Assembly (NCBI RefSeq): GCF_000759775.1
Contig: NZ_BBMY01000017.1
Location: 1-56,397, forward strand
Length of the DNA stretch: 56,397 bases
Reading direction: 5' to 3'
Origin: Escherichia albertii NBRC 107761 = DSM 17582
Lineage (GTDB): Bacteria > Pseudomonadota > Gammaproteobacteria > Enterobacterales > Enterobacteriaceae
Shown: positions 28,846 to 36,994 of the stretch, in pieces
How positions within the stretch are numbered: the stretch's first letter is position 1
Layout: every line of letters begins with the position of its first letter
Notes under the pieces: model-generated
What the model was told of the DNA's origin: nothing
Database searches by the model: none
What the model saw: only the letters and a program-made list of their open reading frames with translations
Translations under genes and position numbers: made by a program

Positions 28846-29807
28846 TTATCTTCACCTTACGTCGTATTTTATTATTGATCGTGACTTTATTCTTACTGAC
28901 CTTTGTCGGTTTCAGTTTGAGTTATTTCACGCCACATGCGCCGCTACAGGGCGCTTCCTTGTGGAATGCCTGGATATTCTGGTTTAACGGTTTGATTCAC
29001 TGGGATTTCGGTGTTTCCAGCATTAATGGTCAGTCTATTGCCGAACAGCTAAAAGAGGTTTTTCCGGCGACAATGGAACTGTGCATTCTCGCTTTTGGGT
29101 TTGCACTGATTGTAGGGATCCCGGTAGGGATGATTGCAGGGATCATGCGGCATAAGTGGCAGGATAATTTGATCAACGCCATCGCCCTGCTGGGTTTTTC
29201 AATTCCGGTTTTCTGGCTGGCGCTGCTGTTGACGCTGTTTTGCTCCCTTACGCTGGGCTGGCTGCCGGTTTCAGGTCGCTTCGACCTGCTTTATGAAGTG
29301 AAACCTGTCACCGGTTTTGCGCTGATTGATGCATGGCTTTCACACTCCCCGTGGCGTGATGAAATGATTATGAGCGCATTTCGCCATATGGTGCTGCCGG
29401 TGATAACTCTGTCGGTAGCGCCAACCACCGAAGTGATCCGCCTGATGCGTATCAGCACTATCGAAGTGTATGACCAGAACTATGTTAAAGCGGCGGCAAC
29501 TCGCGGTTTGTCACGTTTTACCATTCTACGTCGCCATGTACTGCATAACGCGTTGCCGCCCGTCATCCCCCGTCTGGGACTTCAGTTTTCCACCATGCTG
29601 ACCCTGGCGATGATCACCGAAATGGTCTTTAGCTGGCCAGGTCTGGGGCGCTGGTTAATTAACGCTATTCGCCAGCAGGATTACGCGGCAATTTCCGCCG
29701 GTGTAATGGTGTGTGGTTCGCTGGTTATTATTGTTAACGTTATTTCTGATATTTTGGGGGCTATGGCTAACCCTCTGAAACATAAGGAGTGGTATGCCTT
29801 ACGCTAA
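28842..29807 (+). CDS. sapB: Sap transporter permease SapB, tail rebuilt by the insertion
   Basis: SapB is a DppB/OppB-type inner-membrane permease; SapBCDF in E. coli has been reported to export putrescine. The 321-residue protein has about six hydrophobic helices and the EAA loop around [29 protein letters not shown]. An integrative element has entered at its last codons. The normal ending TAT GCC TTA CGA TAG has become TAT GCC TTA CGC TAA, so the protein still ends YALR. The gene therefore looks functional although its 3' end is partly element DNA. Confidence 0.95.
   Translation: MIIFTLRRILLLIVTLFLLTFVGFSLSYFTPHAPLQGASLWNAWIFWFNGLIHWDFGVSSINGQSIAEQLKEVFPATMELCILAFGFALIVGIPVGMIAGIMRHKWQDNLINAIALLGFSIPVFWLALLLTLFCSLTLGWLPVSGRFDLLYEVKPVTGFALIDAWLSHSPWRDEMIMSAFRHMVLPVITLSVAPTTEVIRLMRISTIEVYDQNYVKAAATRGLSRFTILRRHVLHNALPPVIPRLGLQFSTMLTLAMITEMVFSWPGLGRWLINAIRQQDYAAISAGVMVCGSLVIIVNVISDILGAMANPLKHKEWYALR
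29793..29803. repeat. attL, left direct repeat of the sap element
   Basis: TATGCCTTACG at the end of sapB is repeated exactly at 37022-37032 at the start of sapC. It marks the integration core; one copy would lie in the uninterrupted sapB/sapC overlap. Confidence 0.85.
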
Positions 29808-29882
29808 CTCACGCATAAACAGAAATCATTAACTAAATGAGACAATCTGATTTTTATACACATATCAATCAGATTGTAAAAA

Positions 29883-29904
29883 CCCCGCCCTTCTCCGGGC
29901 GGGG
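29883..29904 (-). terminator. Terminator of the LysR-type gene
   Basis: CCCCGCCC and GGGCGGGG form a perfect 8-bp GC stem with a 6-base loop. On the minus strand it is followed by TTTTTA, placing it directly after the minus-strand LysR gene. It may also slow transcripts leaving sapB. Confidence 0.8.
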
Positions 29905-29914
29905 CCATTAATAA

Positions 29915-30844
29915 TCAACTATTACTCTTGAGGCTTAATCTTTTCTCAACCATAAAATCTATAAAAGCGCGGACTTTAGAAGGCATCCTCACTCGCGAAG
30001 AGACATAAATATAAAACCCAGGAAATGAAACGGCCCAGTCCTGAAGAATCGGCTGTAATTTACCCGCATCGATTTGTTCAGCTATTGCAAAATCGAGATG
30101 CTGAATGATGCCTGCCCCATTAATAGCCATCCGAATCATGCTTTCATCATCATTAGCAATATACCTACCTGATGCCTCAATTTCGAACTTTTCATTATTT
30201 CCGCTAATATAAGAAAACTCCCACGGTGAGAGTGCGCCACTCGTTTTATGCCGTAATCGAAGGCAATTATGGTTACTCAATTCGTAAGGCGTTTCAGGAA
30301 TACCGTATTTCCTTAAATAATCTGGAGATGCTACGGTAATCAGTTTAATAAGAGGAGAGACAGGAACGGCTGTCATATGTTCATCCAGCCCCTGTCCAGG
30401 ACGAATCCCCGCATCACAGCCCTCAGCAATAATGTTAGACAAGCCATCATCCATAATGAGTTCTATTTTAGTTTTTGGATAACGAGTAAGAAACTCGCAG
30501 ATATGAGGCTCAACAAGCATCCTTGCTGCAACACGGGAAGAGTTTATTCTTAGTAGACCTGTCGGTTCAAGTTGGGTATCACCGACATCTTTCAGAGCAT
30601 CATCAATCTGCCCAAAAGCCGACACCAGCACGTCATACAAACGCTGTCCCTCCTCGGTAAGCGACATATTACGCGTCGTGCGGTAAATCAGTTTTGTGTT
30701 CAGACGTTCCTCAAGAGATTTTAAATTCTGGGACAACGCGGCCCGTGTGATCCCCATTTCAGAAGCAGCTCTGGAGAAACTCCCGGCCCGAACAATCAGT
30801 GCGAACCAGGCGAGAGAAGGCAGAATTGAAGGTTCTATTTTCAT
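29915..30844 (-). CDS. LysR-family transcriptional regulator
   Basis: A 309-residue LysR regulator of the CrgA/DmlR-like group. The N-terminal winged helix-turn-helix at residues ~9-60 contains GSFSRAASEMGITRAALSQNLKSLEERL. A periplasmic-binding-protein-like sensing domain follows, with the segment LRINSSRVAARMLVEPHICEFL. It is divergent from the alpha/beta hydrolase gene with 160 bp between, the classic layout for a LysR controlling its neighbour. The inducer is unknown. It is accessory cargo of the sap-operon element and is AT-richer than the backbone by eye. Confidence 0.88.
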   Translation of the reverse strand: MKIEPSILPSLAWFALIVRAGSFSRAASEMGITRAALSQNLKSLEERLNTKLIYRTTRNMSLTEEGQRLYDVLVSAFGQIDDALKDVGDTQLEPTGLLRINSSRVAARMLVEPHICEFLTRYPKTKIELIMDDGLSNIIAEGCDAGIRPGQGLDEHMTAVPVSPLIKLITVASPDYLRKYGIPETPYELSNHNCLRLRHKTSGALSPWEFSYISGNNEKFEIEASGRYIANDDESMIRMAINGAGIIQHLDFAIAEQIDAGKLQPILQDWAVSFPGFYIYVSSRVRMPSKVRAFIDFMVEKRLSLKSNS

Positions 30845-31004
30845 TCATTGTAAACCTTAGCTTAACACTGTGATAGATATTAGACCATTGATGATAACCA
30901 ATACAAGCCATACTATTATGCCGTTCGCGATATAAGCACGAATGCCTGTTGTAGAAAATAGCAACGATATTTAAACCTGTTTAGGCAAATCCCCGGAGCT
31001 TGAA

Positions 31005-31925
31005 ATGAAAACTGTTTCAATAAAACACACCTACTGGGATATAGCGGCTGATATCTATTTCCCTGATGATTTCGATAGCGAAAAAAAATATCCCGCAATA
31101 ATCAGCGCTCATCCAATTGGAAGCTGCAAGGAACAGACATCAGGTAGCGTCTATGGTGCCGCATTGGCAAAAGCGGGCTTTATCGTAATTGCTTTCGACG
31201 CCAGTTTTCAGGGAAGCAGTGGCGGAGAACCACGTTATCTGGAAGATCCAACAATGCGGGTAAAAGACTTCAGCATTGTCGTTGATTACCTCACAACCTT
31301 ACCTTACGTTGATGCCGGGCGTATTGGCGTACTGGGTATTTGCGGTGGCGGTGGATATGCCATTAATGCCGCAATGACAGAACGTCGAATTAAAGCCATC
31401 GGTACTGTCACTGGCGCAAACTACGGGCGTCTTATGCGTGAAGGGTTTACGGCATTTAATCCCATTGGCGCGCTCGAAGCAATGGCGCAACAAAGAACAG
31501 ATGAAGCTAACGGCGCTAAACTTCGCGTAGATGATTTACTCCCCTCCTCTCCGAATGCTGCGCTTGAAGCGGGATTAACGGAAATAGATCTTTTTGAAGC
31601 CACAGAATATTATCGTTCACCACGAGGCTGTGCACCGAATGGGGTAAATCGTTCGCTATTTTCTCACCAGACTGTTGCCGTTGGATGGGATGCATTCCAT
31701 CTTGCAGAAGTGCTATTAACTCAACCCTTGATGGTTGTTGTGGGAGATAGAGTGGGCGCTTTTGGTGCATATCGCGACGGCTGTGAAATTATTGGTCGGG
31801 CTGCGTCAAAACATAAAGAGCTGGTTGTTGTTGAAGGTTATTCTCATTACGACCTGTATGATAAGCCAGAACCAGTAAAACAAGCACTTGATAAATTAAT
31901 TCCTTTTTATAAAACACATTTGTAA
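31005..31925 (+). CDS. Alpha/beta hydrolase, dienelactone-hydrolase-like
   Basis: A 306-residue cytoplasmic alpha/beta hydrolase. The nucleophile elbow reads GICGGGGYA, with cysteine at the nucleophile position rather than serine, as in dienelactone hydrolases and YcjY-like proteins. The oxyanion-side HP motif is IISAHPIGSCKEQ. The likely acid is Asp in VVVGDRVGAFG and the base is His in EGYSHYDLYD. Substrate is unknown. It is divergent from the LysR gene and upstream of the flavin oxidoreductase on the same strand, but a terminator separates the two, so they may be separate units. Confidence 0.82.
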   Translation: MKTVSIKHTYWDIAADIYFPDDFDSEKKYPAIISAHPIGSCKEQTSGSVYGAALAKAGFIVIAFDASFQGSSGGEPRYLEDPTMRVKDFSIVVDYLTTLPYVDAGRIGVLGICGGGGYAINAAMTERRIKAIGTVTGANYGRLMREGFTAFNPIGALEAMAQQRTDEANGAKLRVDDLLPSSPNAALEAGLTEIDLFEATEYYRSPRGCAPNGVNRSLFSHQTVAVGWDAFHLAEVLLTQPLMVVVGDRVGAFGAYRDGCEIIGRAASKHKELVVVEGYSHYDLYDKPEPVKQALDKLIPFYKTHL

Positions 31926-31933
31926 GAATACTA

Positions 31934-31961
31934 CAGGGAGATTGATTATCTCCCTGATTTT
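31934..31961 (+). terminator. Terminator after the hydrolase gene
   Basis: CAGGGAGA (31934-31941) pairs with TCTCCCTG (31949-31956) and is followed by ATTTTC, 9 bases after the hydrolase stop. Confidence 0.75.
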
Positions 31962-32122
31962 CAACCCACTGCTATAAGATACAAAAACACTGACATTAGA
32001 ACCAGCAGCTAAATTTCTCACTGACACTCGATGTATTATCAAAATAAAACGATACAAAGATAACGTTAATCATATCAAATAAACACATCAAAAAATCAGG
32101 TAAGCATCTCTGAGGTATTGTT

Positions 32123-33265
32123 ATGACAAATAAATATTCATCACTGTTTTCACCTTTTATGCTGACAGATAAAATCAAGTTACGTAATCGTATCGTTATG
32201 GCGCCGATGACGACCTGGTCAGCTAATCCTGATGGAACTATATCTCAGCAAGAACTGGAATTTTATAAACGTCGCTCACAAAATATTGGTCTGGTAATAA
32301 CAGGATGTACCTATGTCACTCCAAGCGGTATTGGATTTACTAATGAATTTGCCGCATATGATGATCGTTTCATGAAAAGTCTTGAAGAACTGGCGACAGC
32401 GGCAAAAAGTGGTGGAGCTCCGGCTATCCTACAGATTTTTCATGCCGGTAATAAAGCTATTCCAGAGCTTGTACCGAATAATGATGTCATTAGTGCCAGT
32501 GCATCAAACATCAAGTCTGGTGACTTTATGAAGAAAGAAGTCCAAAGCAGGGAAATGACTGAAAACGAGATTCTGGAAACTATCAGGGCATTCGGAGACG
32601 TCACAAAAAGGGCTATTAAAGCAGGCTTTGATGGCGTTGAGCTTCATGGCGCACATGGGTTTCTGCTTCAGAATTTCTTTTCTCCTCTATTTAACCAGCG
32701 TACTGACCGTTGGGGCGGAGATCTCGAAGGGCGTATGCGTTTCCCTCTGGCTGTGTTACAGGAAGTAAAAAATACTGTATACGAATATGCGACAAAACCC
32801 TTTGCCATAGGATACAGAATATCTCCTGAAGAATCCGCAAAAGGTGGTCTGCGGATTGAGGATACTTATAAACTACTGGATCGATTAATCTCGTCGGGTA
32901 TTTCGTATATACATACCTCACTGGTCAGTGTTAACGAAAGCCGCCCTATTGAGTCACCAAACGGACCACGAATAATTGAGCTGATTTTAGATCACATCGC
33001 AGGAAGAGTACCAGTGATCGCAGCGGGTAAAATACGTACGCCGAATCAGGCTCAGGAAGCAATTTCCGTTGGTCTGCCGCTTGTTGCGATCGGTAAGGGG
33101 CTGGTCATTAACCCGGAATGGGTTACTTTAGCTGAAACAGGGAGAAGTCATGAAATTAAAACAGCACTTAATCCAAAGCAGGTTCCTGAATTAACAATCC
33201 CGGATAAATTATGGGATGAAATTCAGGCCTCCAGGGGAACTGACTGGTTTCCATTAAGTGATTAA
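32123..33265 (+). CDS. NADH:flavin oxidoreductase, Old Yellow Enzyme family
   Basis: A 380-residue FMN-dependent TIM-barrel ene-reductase. The N-terminal LRNRIVMAPMTTW and the core signature ELHGAHGFLLQNFFSPLFNQRTDRWGG (substrate-binding His followed by the Old Yellow Enzyme fingerprint) are clear. The C-terminal phosphate-binding part is PVIAAGKIRTPNQA and VAIGKGLVINPEW. No C-terminal iron-sulfur or second flavin domain is present, so it is the short NADH:flavin type rather than 2,4-dienoyl-CoA reductase. Such enzymes reduce activated C=C bonds of enones, nitroesters and similar electrophiles. Substrate is not predictable here. Confidence 0.88.
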   Translation: MTNKYSSLFSPFMLTDKIKLRNRIVMAPMTTWSANPDGTISQQELEFYKRRSQNIGLVITGCTYVTPSGIGFTNEFAAYDDRFMKSLEELATAAKSGGAPAILQIFHAGNKAIPELVPNNDVISASASNIKSGDFMKKEVQSREMTENEILETIRAFGDVTKRAIKAGFDGVELHGAHGFLLQNFFSPLFNQRTDRWGGDLEGRMRFPLAVLQEVKNTVYEYATKPFAIGYRISPEESAKGGLRIEDTYKLLDRLISSGISYIHTSLVSVNESRPIESPNGPRIIELILDHIAGRVPVIAAGKIRTPNQAQEAISVGLPLVAIGKGLVINPEWVTLAETGRSHEIKTALNPKQVPELTIPDKLWDEIQASRGTDWFPLSD

Positions 33266-33361
33266 ATATCTATTCTCTCTGACGTCAGGAATATTCGCTA
33301 CGGACACAGTTCAGAGCTGGATATTTTAGCAAGTAGTTAACTTAACCATTACTATCAACGA

Positions 33362-33377
33362 TACCAATCGATTGGTA
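33362..33377. repeat. Perfect 16-bp palindrome
   Basis: TACCAATCGATTGGTA is a perfect inverted repeat in the gap between the converging oxidoreductase and AraC-type genes. It resembles an operator for a dimeric repressor, but both neighbours point toward it with their 3' ends, so its role is unclear. Confidence 0.5.
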
Positions 33378-33402
33378 GTGAACTGTGCAATTTAACACAG
33401 AA

Positions 33403-33430
33403 GCCACCGGAGTTGTTCAGACTCCGGTGG
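33403..33430. terminator. Hairpin between oxidoreductase and AraC-type gene
   Basis: CCACCGGAGT and ACTCCGGTGG form a strong stem with a tgttcag loop between the two converging genes. T-tracts on either strand are poor, so terminator function is likely but not certain. Confidence 0.55.
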
Positions 33431-33491
33431 TATGATTATGCTGGAACGCTTTAAAAAAATCGGCACTATCGCATAGTCTTAATGAAATATT

Positions 33492-34289
33492 TTATTCTTT
33501 GGCCGCTTTTCTTAGTTCTCTTGGGGTTATTTTAAAACGGTTATGAAACCTCTCAGTAAAACGTGAAGGACATTTATAACCATTTTCTCTGGCTATCTCA
33601 CTAATTGGTTTCAACGTGGTTTGTATAGTAGACAGAGCATTATTTAATCTCACATCGTCCAGTATACTTTGAAAACTTACGCCCTCGTTTGCCAGACGAC
33701 GATGTAATGTGGATACAGAAATATAGAGATGTCGCGCAACTTTGTCTGCGGTCCATTTTGCGCCTGGATCAGATACAAGCAAGTTATAGCAACGGTTAAT
33801 TAATGGTTGTTTACTATCTGATAAAAATAAATAGTTAACATTATTTACGCCTAATGAAAGGAGAACGCCCATTGCTAAGTGTTCCTGAAGTTGAGTTGAA
33901 AAACCCCGGGAAACAGATGTTCTTAGCTGCTCCCAGCAATAGATCAACTCGGGATTCTGAGGTATACAGAGTCCGGTTGTGTGACGCGCCAGAGGGGTTA
34001 CCGCGTAAATATTTCGGAATCTTTCCATCAGGTCTATGGGAAGGTAAAGCATTTCTGCAAGATAAAGACCGGCTTCTGGATAATTCGCAATATAAAATTC
34101 GTATCCGCTGGGGAATAATACTATTTGATTATTATCAACAGTTAAACTATGTGTTTCCCAATTGATGATTTTCGTCCCCTGACGGATACGACATAAAGCT
34201 GGCATAATGGGCTTAACTCTATGAATTTCGTGACGTTTATGCATCCGTATTTCTTCAATTCTCAGGTTAGCCCTACCTTTTACCAGCAT
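33492..34289 (-). CDS. ybcM: AraC-family transcriptional regulator, YbcM-like
   Basis: A 265-residue AraC/XylS regulator with a cupin-like N-terminal domain (residues ~20-110). The C-terminal double helix-turn-helix at ~165-262 shows [21 protein letters not shown] and the AraC signature ending in [20 protein letters not shown]. Length and position directly after ybcL match YbcM of prophage DLP12 in K-12, where the order is emrE-ybcK-ybcL-ybcM. It starts 9 bp after the ybcL stop, so the two are probably co-transcribed. Target genes and effector are unknown. The symbol rests mainly on neighbourhood and length. Confidence 0.7.
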   Translation of the reverse strand: MLVKGRANLRIEEIRMHKRHEIHRVKPIMPALCRIRQGTKIINWETHSLTVDNNQIVLFPSGYEFYIANYPEAGLYLAEMLYLPIDLMERFRNIYAVTPLARHTTGLCIPQNPELIYCWEQLRTSVSRGFSTQLQEHLAMGVLLSLGVNNVNYLFLSDSKQPLINRCYNLLVSDPGAKWTADKVARHLYISVSTLHRRLANEGVSFQSILDDVRLNNALSTIQTTLKPISEIARENGYKCPSRFTERFHNRFKITPRELRKAAKE

Positions 34290-34298
34290 ACTTTTACC

Positions 34299-34850
34299 TT
34301 ACTTTATCTCATAAACAGGAGTTATTTCAGCGGTTGCTATTTTATTCGCGTTAAGCATATAACCAACTAATGCTCCACTGGAATGAGAATCAACAGGAAT
34401 TTTATCCGTTTTAAGCGCCCAGACTTTAAACTGATAATGGTGTGGCTTATCTCCTGCAGGAGGACATGCCCCACCGAATCCCGCATAACCAAAATCATTT
34501 CGCCCCTGAACAGCCCCGGCGGGAAGTTTTGTACCATCACGCCGCCCGGCATCAACAGGCAAAGATGTTACTGTTGCTGGAATATTGACTACGGTCCAGT
34601 GCCACCATCCGCTACCAGTCGGTGCATCTGGATCATAAACCGTCACAGCAAAACTTTTCGTTCCCTGAGGCGCACCAGACCAGCTTAATGAAGGTGATAT
34701 ATTCTCTCCCTCACAACCAAATCCCGAAAATACATGTGCCTTTGAAAGCGACTCTCCATTTTTGATTTCGCTACTTGTGACCTGAAATGGTGCCGCCTGC
34801 GCCGAGAATGTTATTAATGCCAAGACACTTGAAACGATAAGTTTTTTCAT
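34299..34850 (-). CDS. ybcL: YbcL, periplasmic PEBP/RKIP-family protein
   Basis: A 183-residue phosphatidylethanolamine-binding-protein fold protein. The signal peptide is MKKLIVSSVLALITFSAQA, and the ligand-pocket motifs are YDPDAPTGSGWWHW and GFGGACPPAGDKPHHYQF. It closely follows K-12 YbcL of DLP12. In uropathogenic E. coli a variant with Val at residue 78 is reported to suppress neutrophil migration. Residue 78 here is Thr (DAPTGS), the non-suppressive type as remembered. It lies between emrE and ybcM on the same strand. Confidence 0.9.
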   Translation of the reverse strand: MKKLIVSSVLALITFSAQAAPFQVTSSEIKNGESLSKAHVFSGFGCEGENISPSLSWSGAPQGTKSFAVTVYDPDAPTGSGWWHWTVVNIPATVTSLPVDAGRRDGTKLPAGAVQGRNDFGYAGFGGACPPAGDKPHHYQFKVWALKTDKIPVDSHSSGALVGYMLNANKIATAEITPVYEIK

Positions 34851-35121
34851 AAAAACCTCTTTGTTATGACCTATCGTTATTTTATTGGATATTGCTTTGG
34901 CTCTTTATGCAGAAAGGCGCAACGTTCATGCAAAAACAATCATGATTGCGAAATGATATGTTTCATGAGCCATTATATGCATAGATTACATTGATTTTAT
35001 CTAAAAAAACCGGCGATAATTTTAGTTGCTCAAACGAATGTCTACCACGTTAAGCTTAAAAAATTGCCCACATAAAAATGCGGGCAAGCTTTTTACTCGA
35101 TGAAGTGAAATTATATTTTAT
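34851..35121. other. ybcL-emrE gap; ybcK absent
   Basis: This AT-rich 271-bp gap holds the emrE terminator and presumably a ybcL promoter. In DLP12 the recombinase-like gene ybcK lies here; no trace of it was recognised. Confidence 0.5.
35058..35087 (-). terminator. Terminator after emrE
   Basis: On the minus strand TTGCCCGC pairs through GGGCAA around an AT-rich loop and is followed by TTTTTTAAGC, 35 bases past the emrE stop. Confidence 0.75.
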
Positions 35122-35454
35122 TTAATGTGTCGCACTTCGTGACAACAAGTTAATGACCAACACTCCGGCACAAATCAACATCATACCTATAATGGCAGGA
35201 AGATCTAATCGTTGACCGAAAATTCCCCAGGACAGTAAGCTAATCAGCACGATACCAACACCTGACCAGATAGCATTAGCAATTCCCGTTGGAATATAAG
35301 CCAGTGTCTGCGCTAATAACCAAAATGATGCACAATAACAAATGATTGTACCTACAGAGGGCCATAACCGTGTAAAGCCTTCTGAAAACTTCATCAAGGT
35401 TGTTCCAATAACCTCTGCAAGTATTGCACCGCCAAGATAAATATAAGGGTTCAT
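35122..35454 (-). CDS. emrE: Small multidrug resistance transporter EmrE, Tyr60 to Asn variant
   Basis: EmrE is a dimeric four-helix SMR proton antiporter for quaternary ammonium and aromatic cations. The 110-residue sequence matches K-12 EmrE at nearly every position, with the essential Glu14 in GAILAEVIG. At residue 60, where EmrE has the conserved substrate-contact tyrosine (PTGIAYAIWSG), this copy reads PTGIANAIWSG: codon AAT instead of TAT. A second change gives WGIFGQ for WGFFGQ. The start MNPYIYLGG is the EmrE start; a 20-codon upstream extension is unlikely. The change may reduce or redirect transport; the gene is otherwise intact. Confidence 0.95.
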   Translation of the reverse strand: MNPYIYLGGAILAEVIGTTLMKFSEGFTRLWPSVGTIICYCASFWLLAQTLAYIPTGIANAIWSGVGIVLISLLSWGIFGQRLDLPAIIGMMLICAGVLVINLLSRSATH

Positions 35455-35657
35455 AGCATATTCTTTTCCTGATAATTCCGAAGCGTATTCTACTACAAAT
35501 TGGTCTAAATTCACCGGGGTTATCCCGGTGTCATCATTGCCGTTTTTTTATATACCGCCTGCGCACAGTTCACAGGGCTTCCCCTCCAGAGCTGGAGGCT
35601 TGTCGTTGTACTGTTTCGACATGTATTTGCTGAAATAAGAATAGGCGAATACAGGAG

Positions 35658-36887
35658 TCAAAACAAAGGGCGCCCAATCAACTTCTCAAGATAATCTTGC
35701 CACACAGAAAGCCAGTACTTTTGGTCATCAAGATAATCGTGAAGGTTGTAACGCGCCATAACACCTGACATATGATGTCCTAGCAACTTTCCGATCACAT
35801 GTGGTGGAGCCCCCAGTTCAGAAAGTCGGGTTGCAACCGTTCTTCTCAGATCATGAAGCGACCAGGTTTTCATCCCCGTTTTGGCAACTATCTGAGCGGA
35901 CAATAAAGCAATATTGGGCTGCTGTGGCGGCCTGTCATCTTCTGGCCCCTTATAGCGTGACAGTGTAACAACATGCTTTGACACGGATGTTGCTTTTATT
36001 GATTCCATCATCCTTACCGCAGCAACAGGCAGTGCTCGCCTTACTGATTTCCCGGTTTTGTAATCACTTGCTGGAATAGTCCATGTCCCCTCGTTGAAAT
36101 CAAACCACTCCCACTTTGCAGTTCTTATCTCTGCACTTCGGCATCCTGTCATCAGCAAAAATTTAACGATCATCATTTGCCTGCGCGCCAATTCAGGCAG
36201 CGTAGACCAGACTATTTTGATTTCCTCATCACTTAATATTCTGTCCTTAGATGCAGCAGTAAGACCAACATCCGAGCGCCTTAAGGTCTCAACTGGATTT
36301 GTATTAATCACTCCCCTGTTTGAGCAAAACCGAAACGTCCGCTGCATTAACCCCAGCATCTGGCCTGTAACTACCCTTCTTCCCATAGAGTCAAACAGGC
36401 TAAGCCACTGTTCTTTCGTTGTCTGATCAACAACCTTATTTCCAAGAACTGGCGCGATATGGTTATTAAAATCCCTCCGGTTAACCTTTACCTTTCTTAA
36501 TCCTTCGGGAATGCAATAGTTCTTTTCCCAATAATCAAATGCTTCGCTCACTGTGAGTGCTTCGGCTTTTTTCTGCTTTTCCAGAGCAACCTGACATCGC
36601 GGATCAAGTCCTTCAGTTAACCATGCTCTGAATTGCTGCCTGCGTTTGCGTGCGTGAGATAACGATACGGTCGGGTAATTCCCGATTGCCAATTGAGCGG
36701 CTTTACCGTTCCATCGGTAACGGTAAAAGAATGTTATACTGCCGGAAGTAGACAGCCGAACGTTCAGGCCCATAGCGTCAGAAACGACTTCAATTTTGTC
36801 TCGCTTTTTGCCTAGTGCTTTTCTTAATTTTGTATCGGTAAGCAATGTGTACACTCCACGAGCCAGCGTATACACATTAGTGTACAC
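35658..36887 (-). CDS. P4-type tyrosine integrase
   Basis: A tyrosine recombinase of about 400 residues with an N-terminal arm-binding DUF4102-like domain (residues ~15-100, LTDTKLRKALGKKRDKIEV and YPTVSLSHARKRR). The core-binding domain is followed by a catalytic domain with the first Arg in MTGCRSAEIRTAKW, the H-x-x-R box in LHDLRRTVATRL, the GHH motif and the tyrosine in GVMARYNLHDYL. It is the only recombinase of the element and lies next to attR. The start is uncertain: the frame opens at GTG 36887, but related integrases begin nearer the LTDTK motif, where a TTG and a GTG are available. Confidence 0.93.
   Translation of the reverse strand: MYTNVYTLARGVYTLLTDTKLRKALGKKRDKIEVVSDAMGLNVRLSTSGSITFFYRYRWNGKAAQLAIGNYPTVSLSHARKRRQQFRAWLTEGLDPRCQVALEKQKKAEALTVSEAFDYWEKNYCIPEGLRKVKVNRRDFNNHIAPVLGNKVVDQTTKEQWLSLFDSMGRRVVTGQMLGLMQRTFRFCSNRGVINTNPVETLRRSDVGLTAASKDRILSDEEIKIVWSTLPELARRQMMIVKFLLMTGCRSAEIRTAKWEWFDFNEGTWTIPASDYKTGKSVRRALPVAAVRMMESIKATSVSKHVVTLSRYKGPEDDRPPQQPNIALLSAQIVAKTGMKTWSLHDLRRTVATRLSELGAPPHVIGKLLGHHMSGVMARYNLHDYLDDQKYWLSVWQDYLEKLIGRPLF
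36847..36887. repeat. Three GTGTACAC-type repeats at the integrase 5' end
   Basis: GTGTACAC (36847-36854), GTATACAC (36868-36875) and GTGTACAC (36880-36887) are near-perfect palindromes 21 and 12 bp apart, start to start. They overlap the integrase start region and are candidates for integrase arm sites or an autoregulatory operator. Confidence 0.6.
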
Positions 36888-36994
36888 ATTTTGCTTAAAT
36901 TGATACTATAAAATCGAAGCAAACTAAACAAAATCAGAATAAAAACGACGATAAACGTATTGATATTCAAGGGAAAAGAAAAGGGAACCAAAGC

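Noticed and set aside
28842..29807. sapB as truncated by the insertion
   Set aside because: The reading frame still ends in YALR with a stop supplied by the element; only the last codon choice changes.
36847..36887. GTGTACAC repeats as a mini CRISPR array
   Set aside because: Units are 8 bp, palindromic and irregularly spaced by a few bases; no spacers or cas genes.
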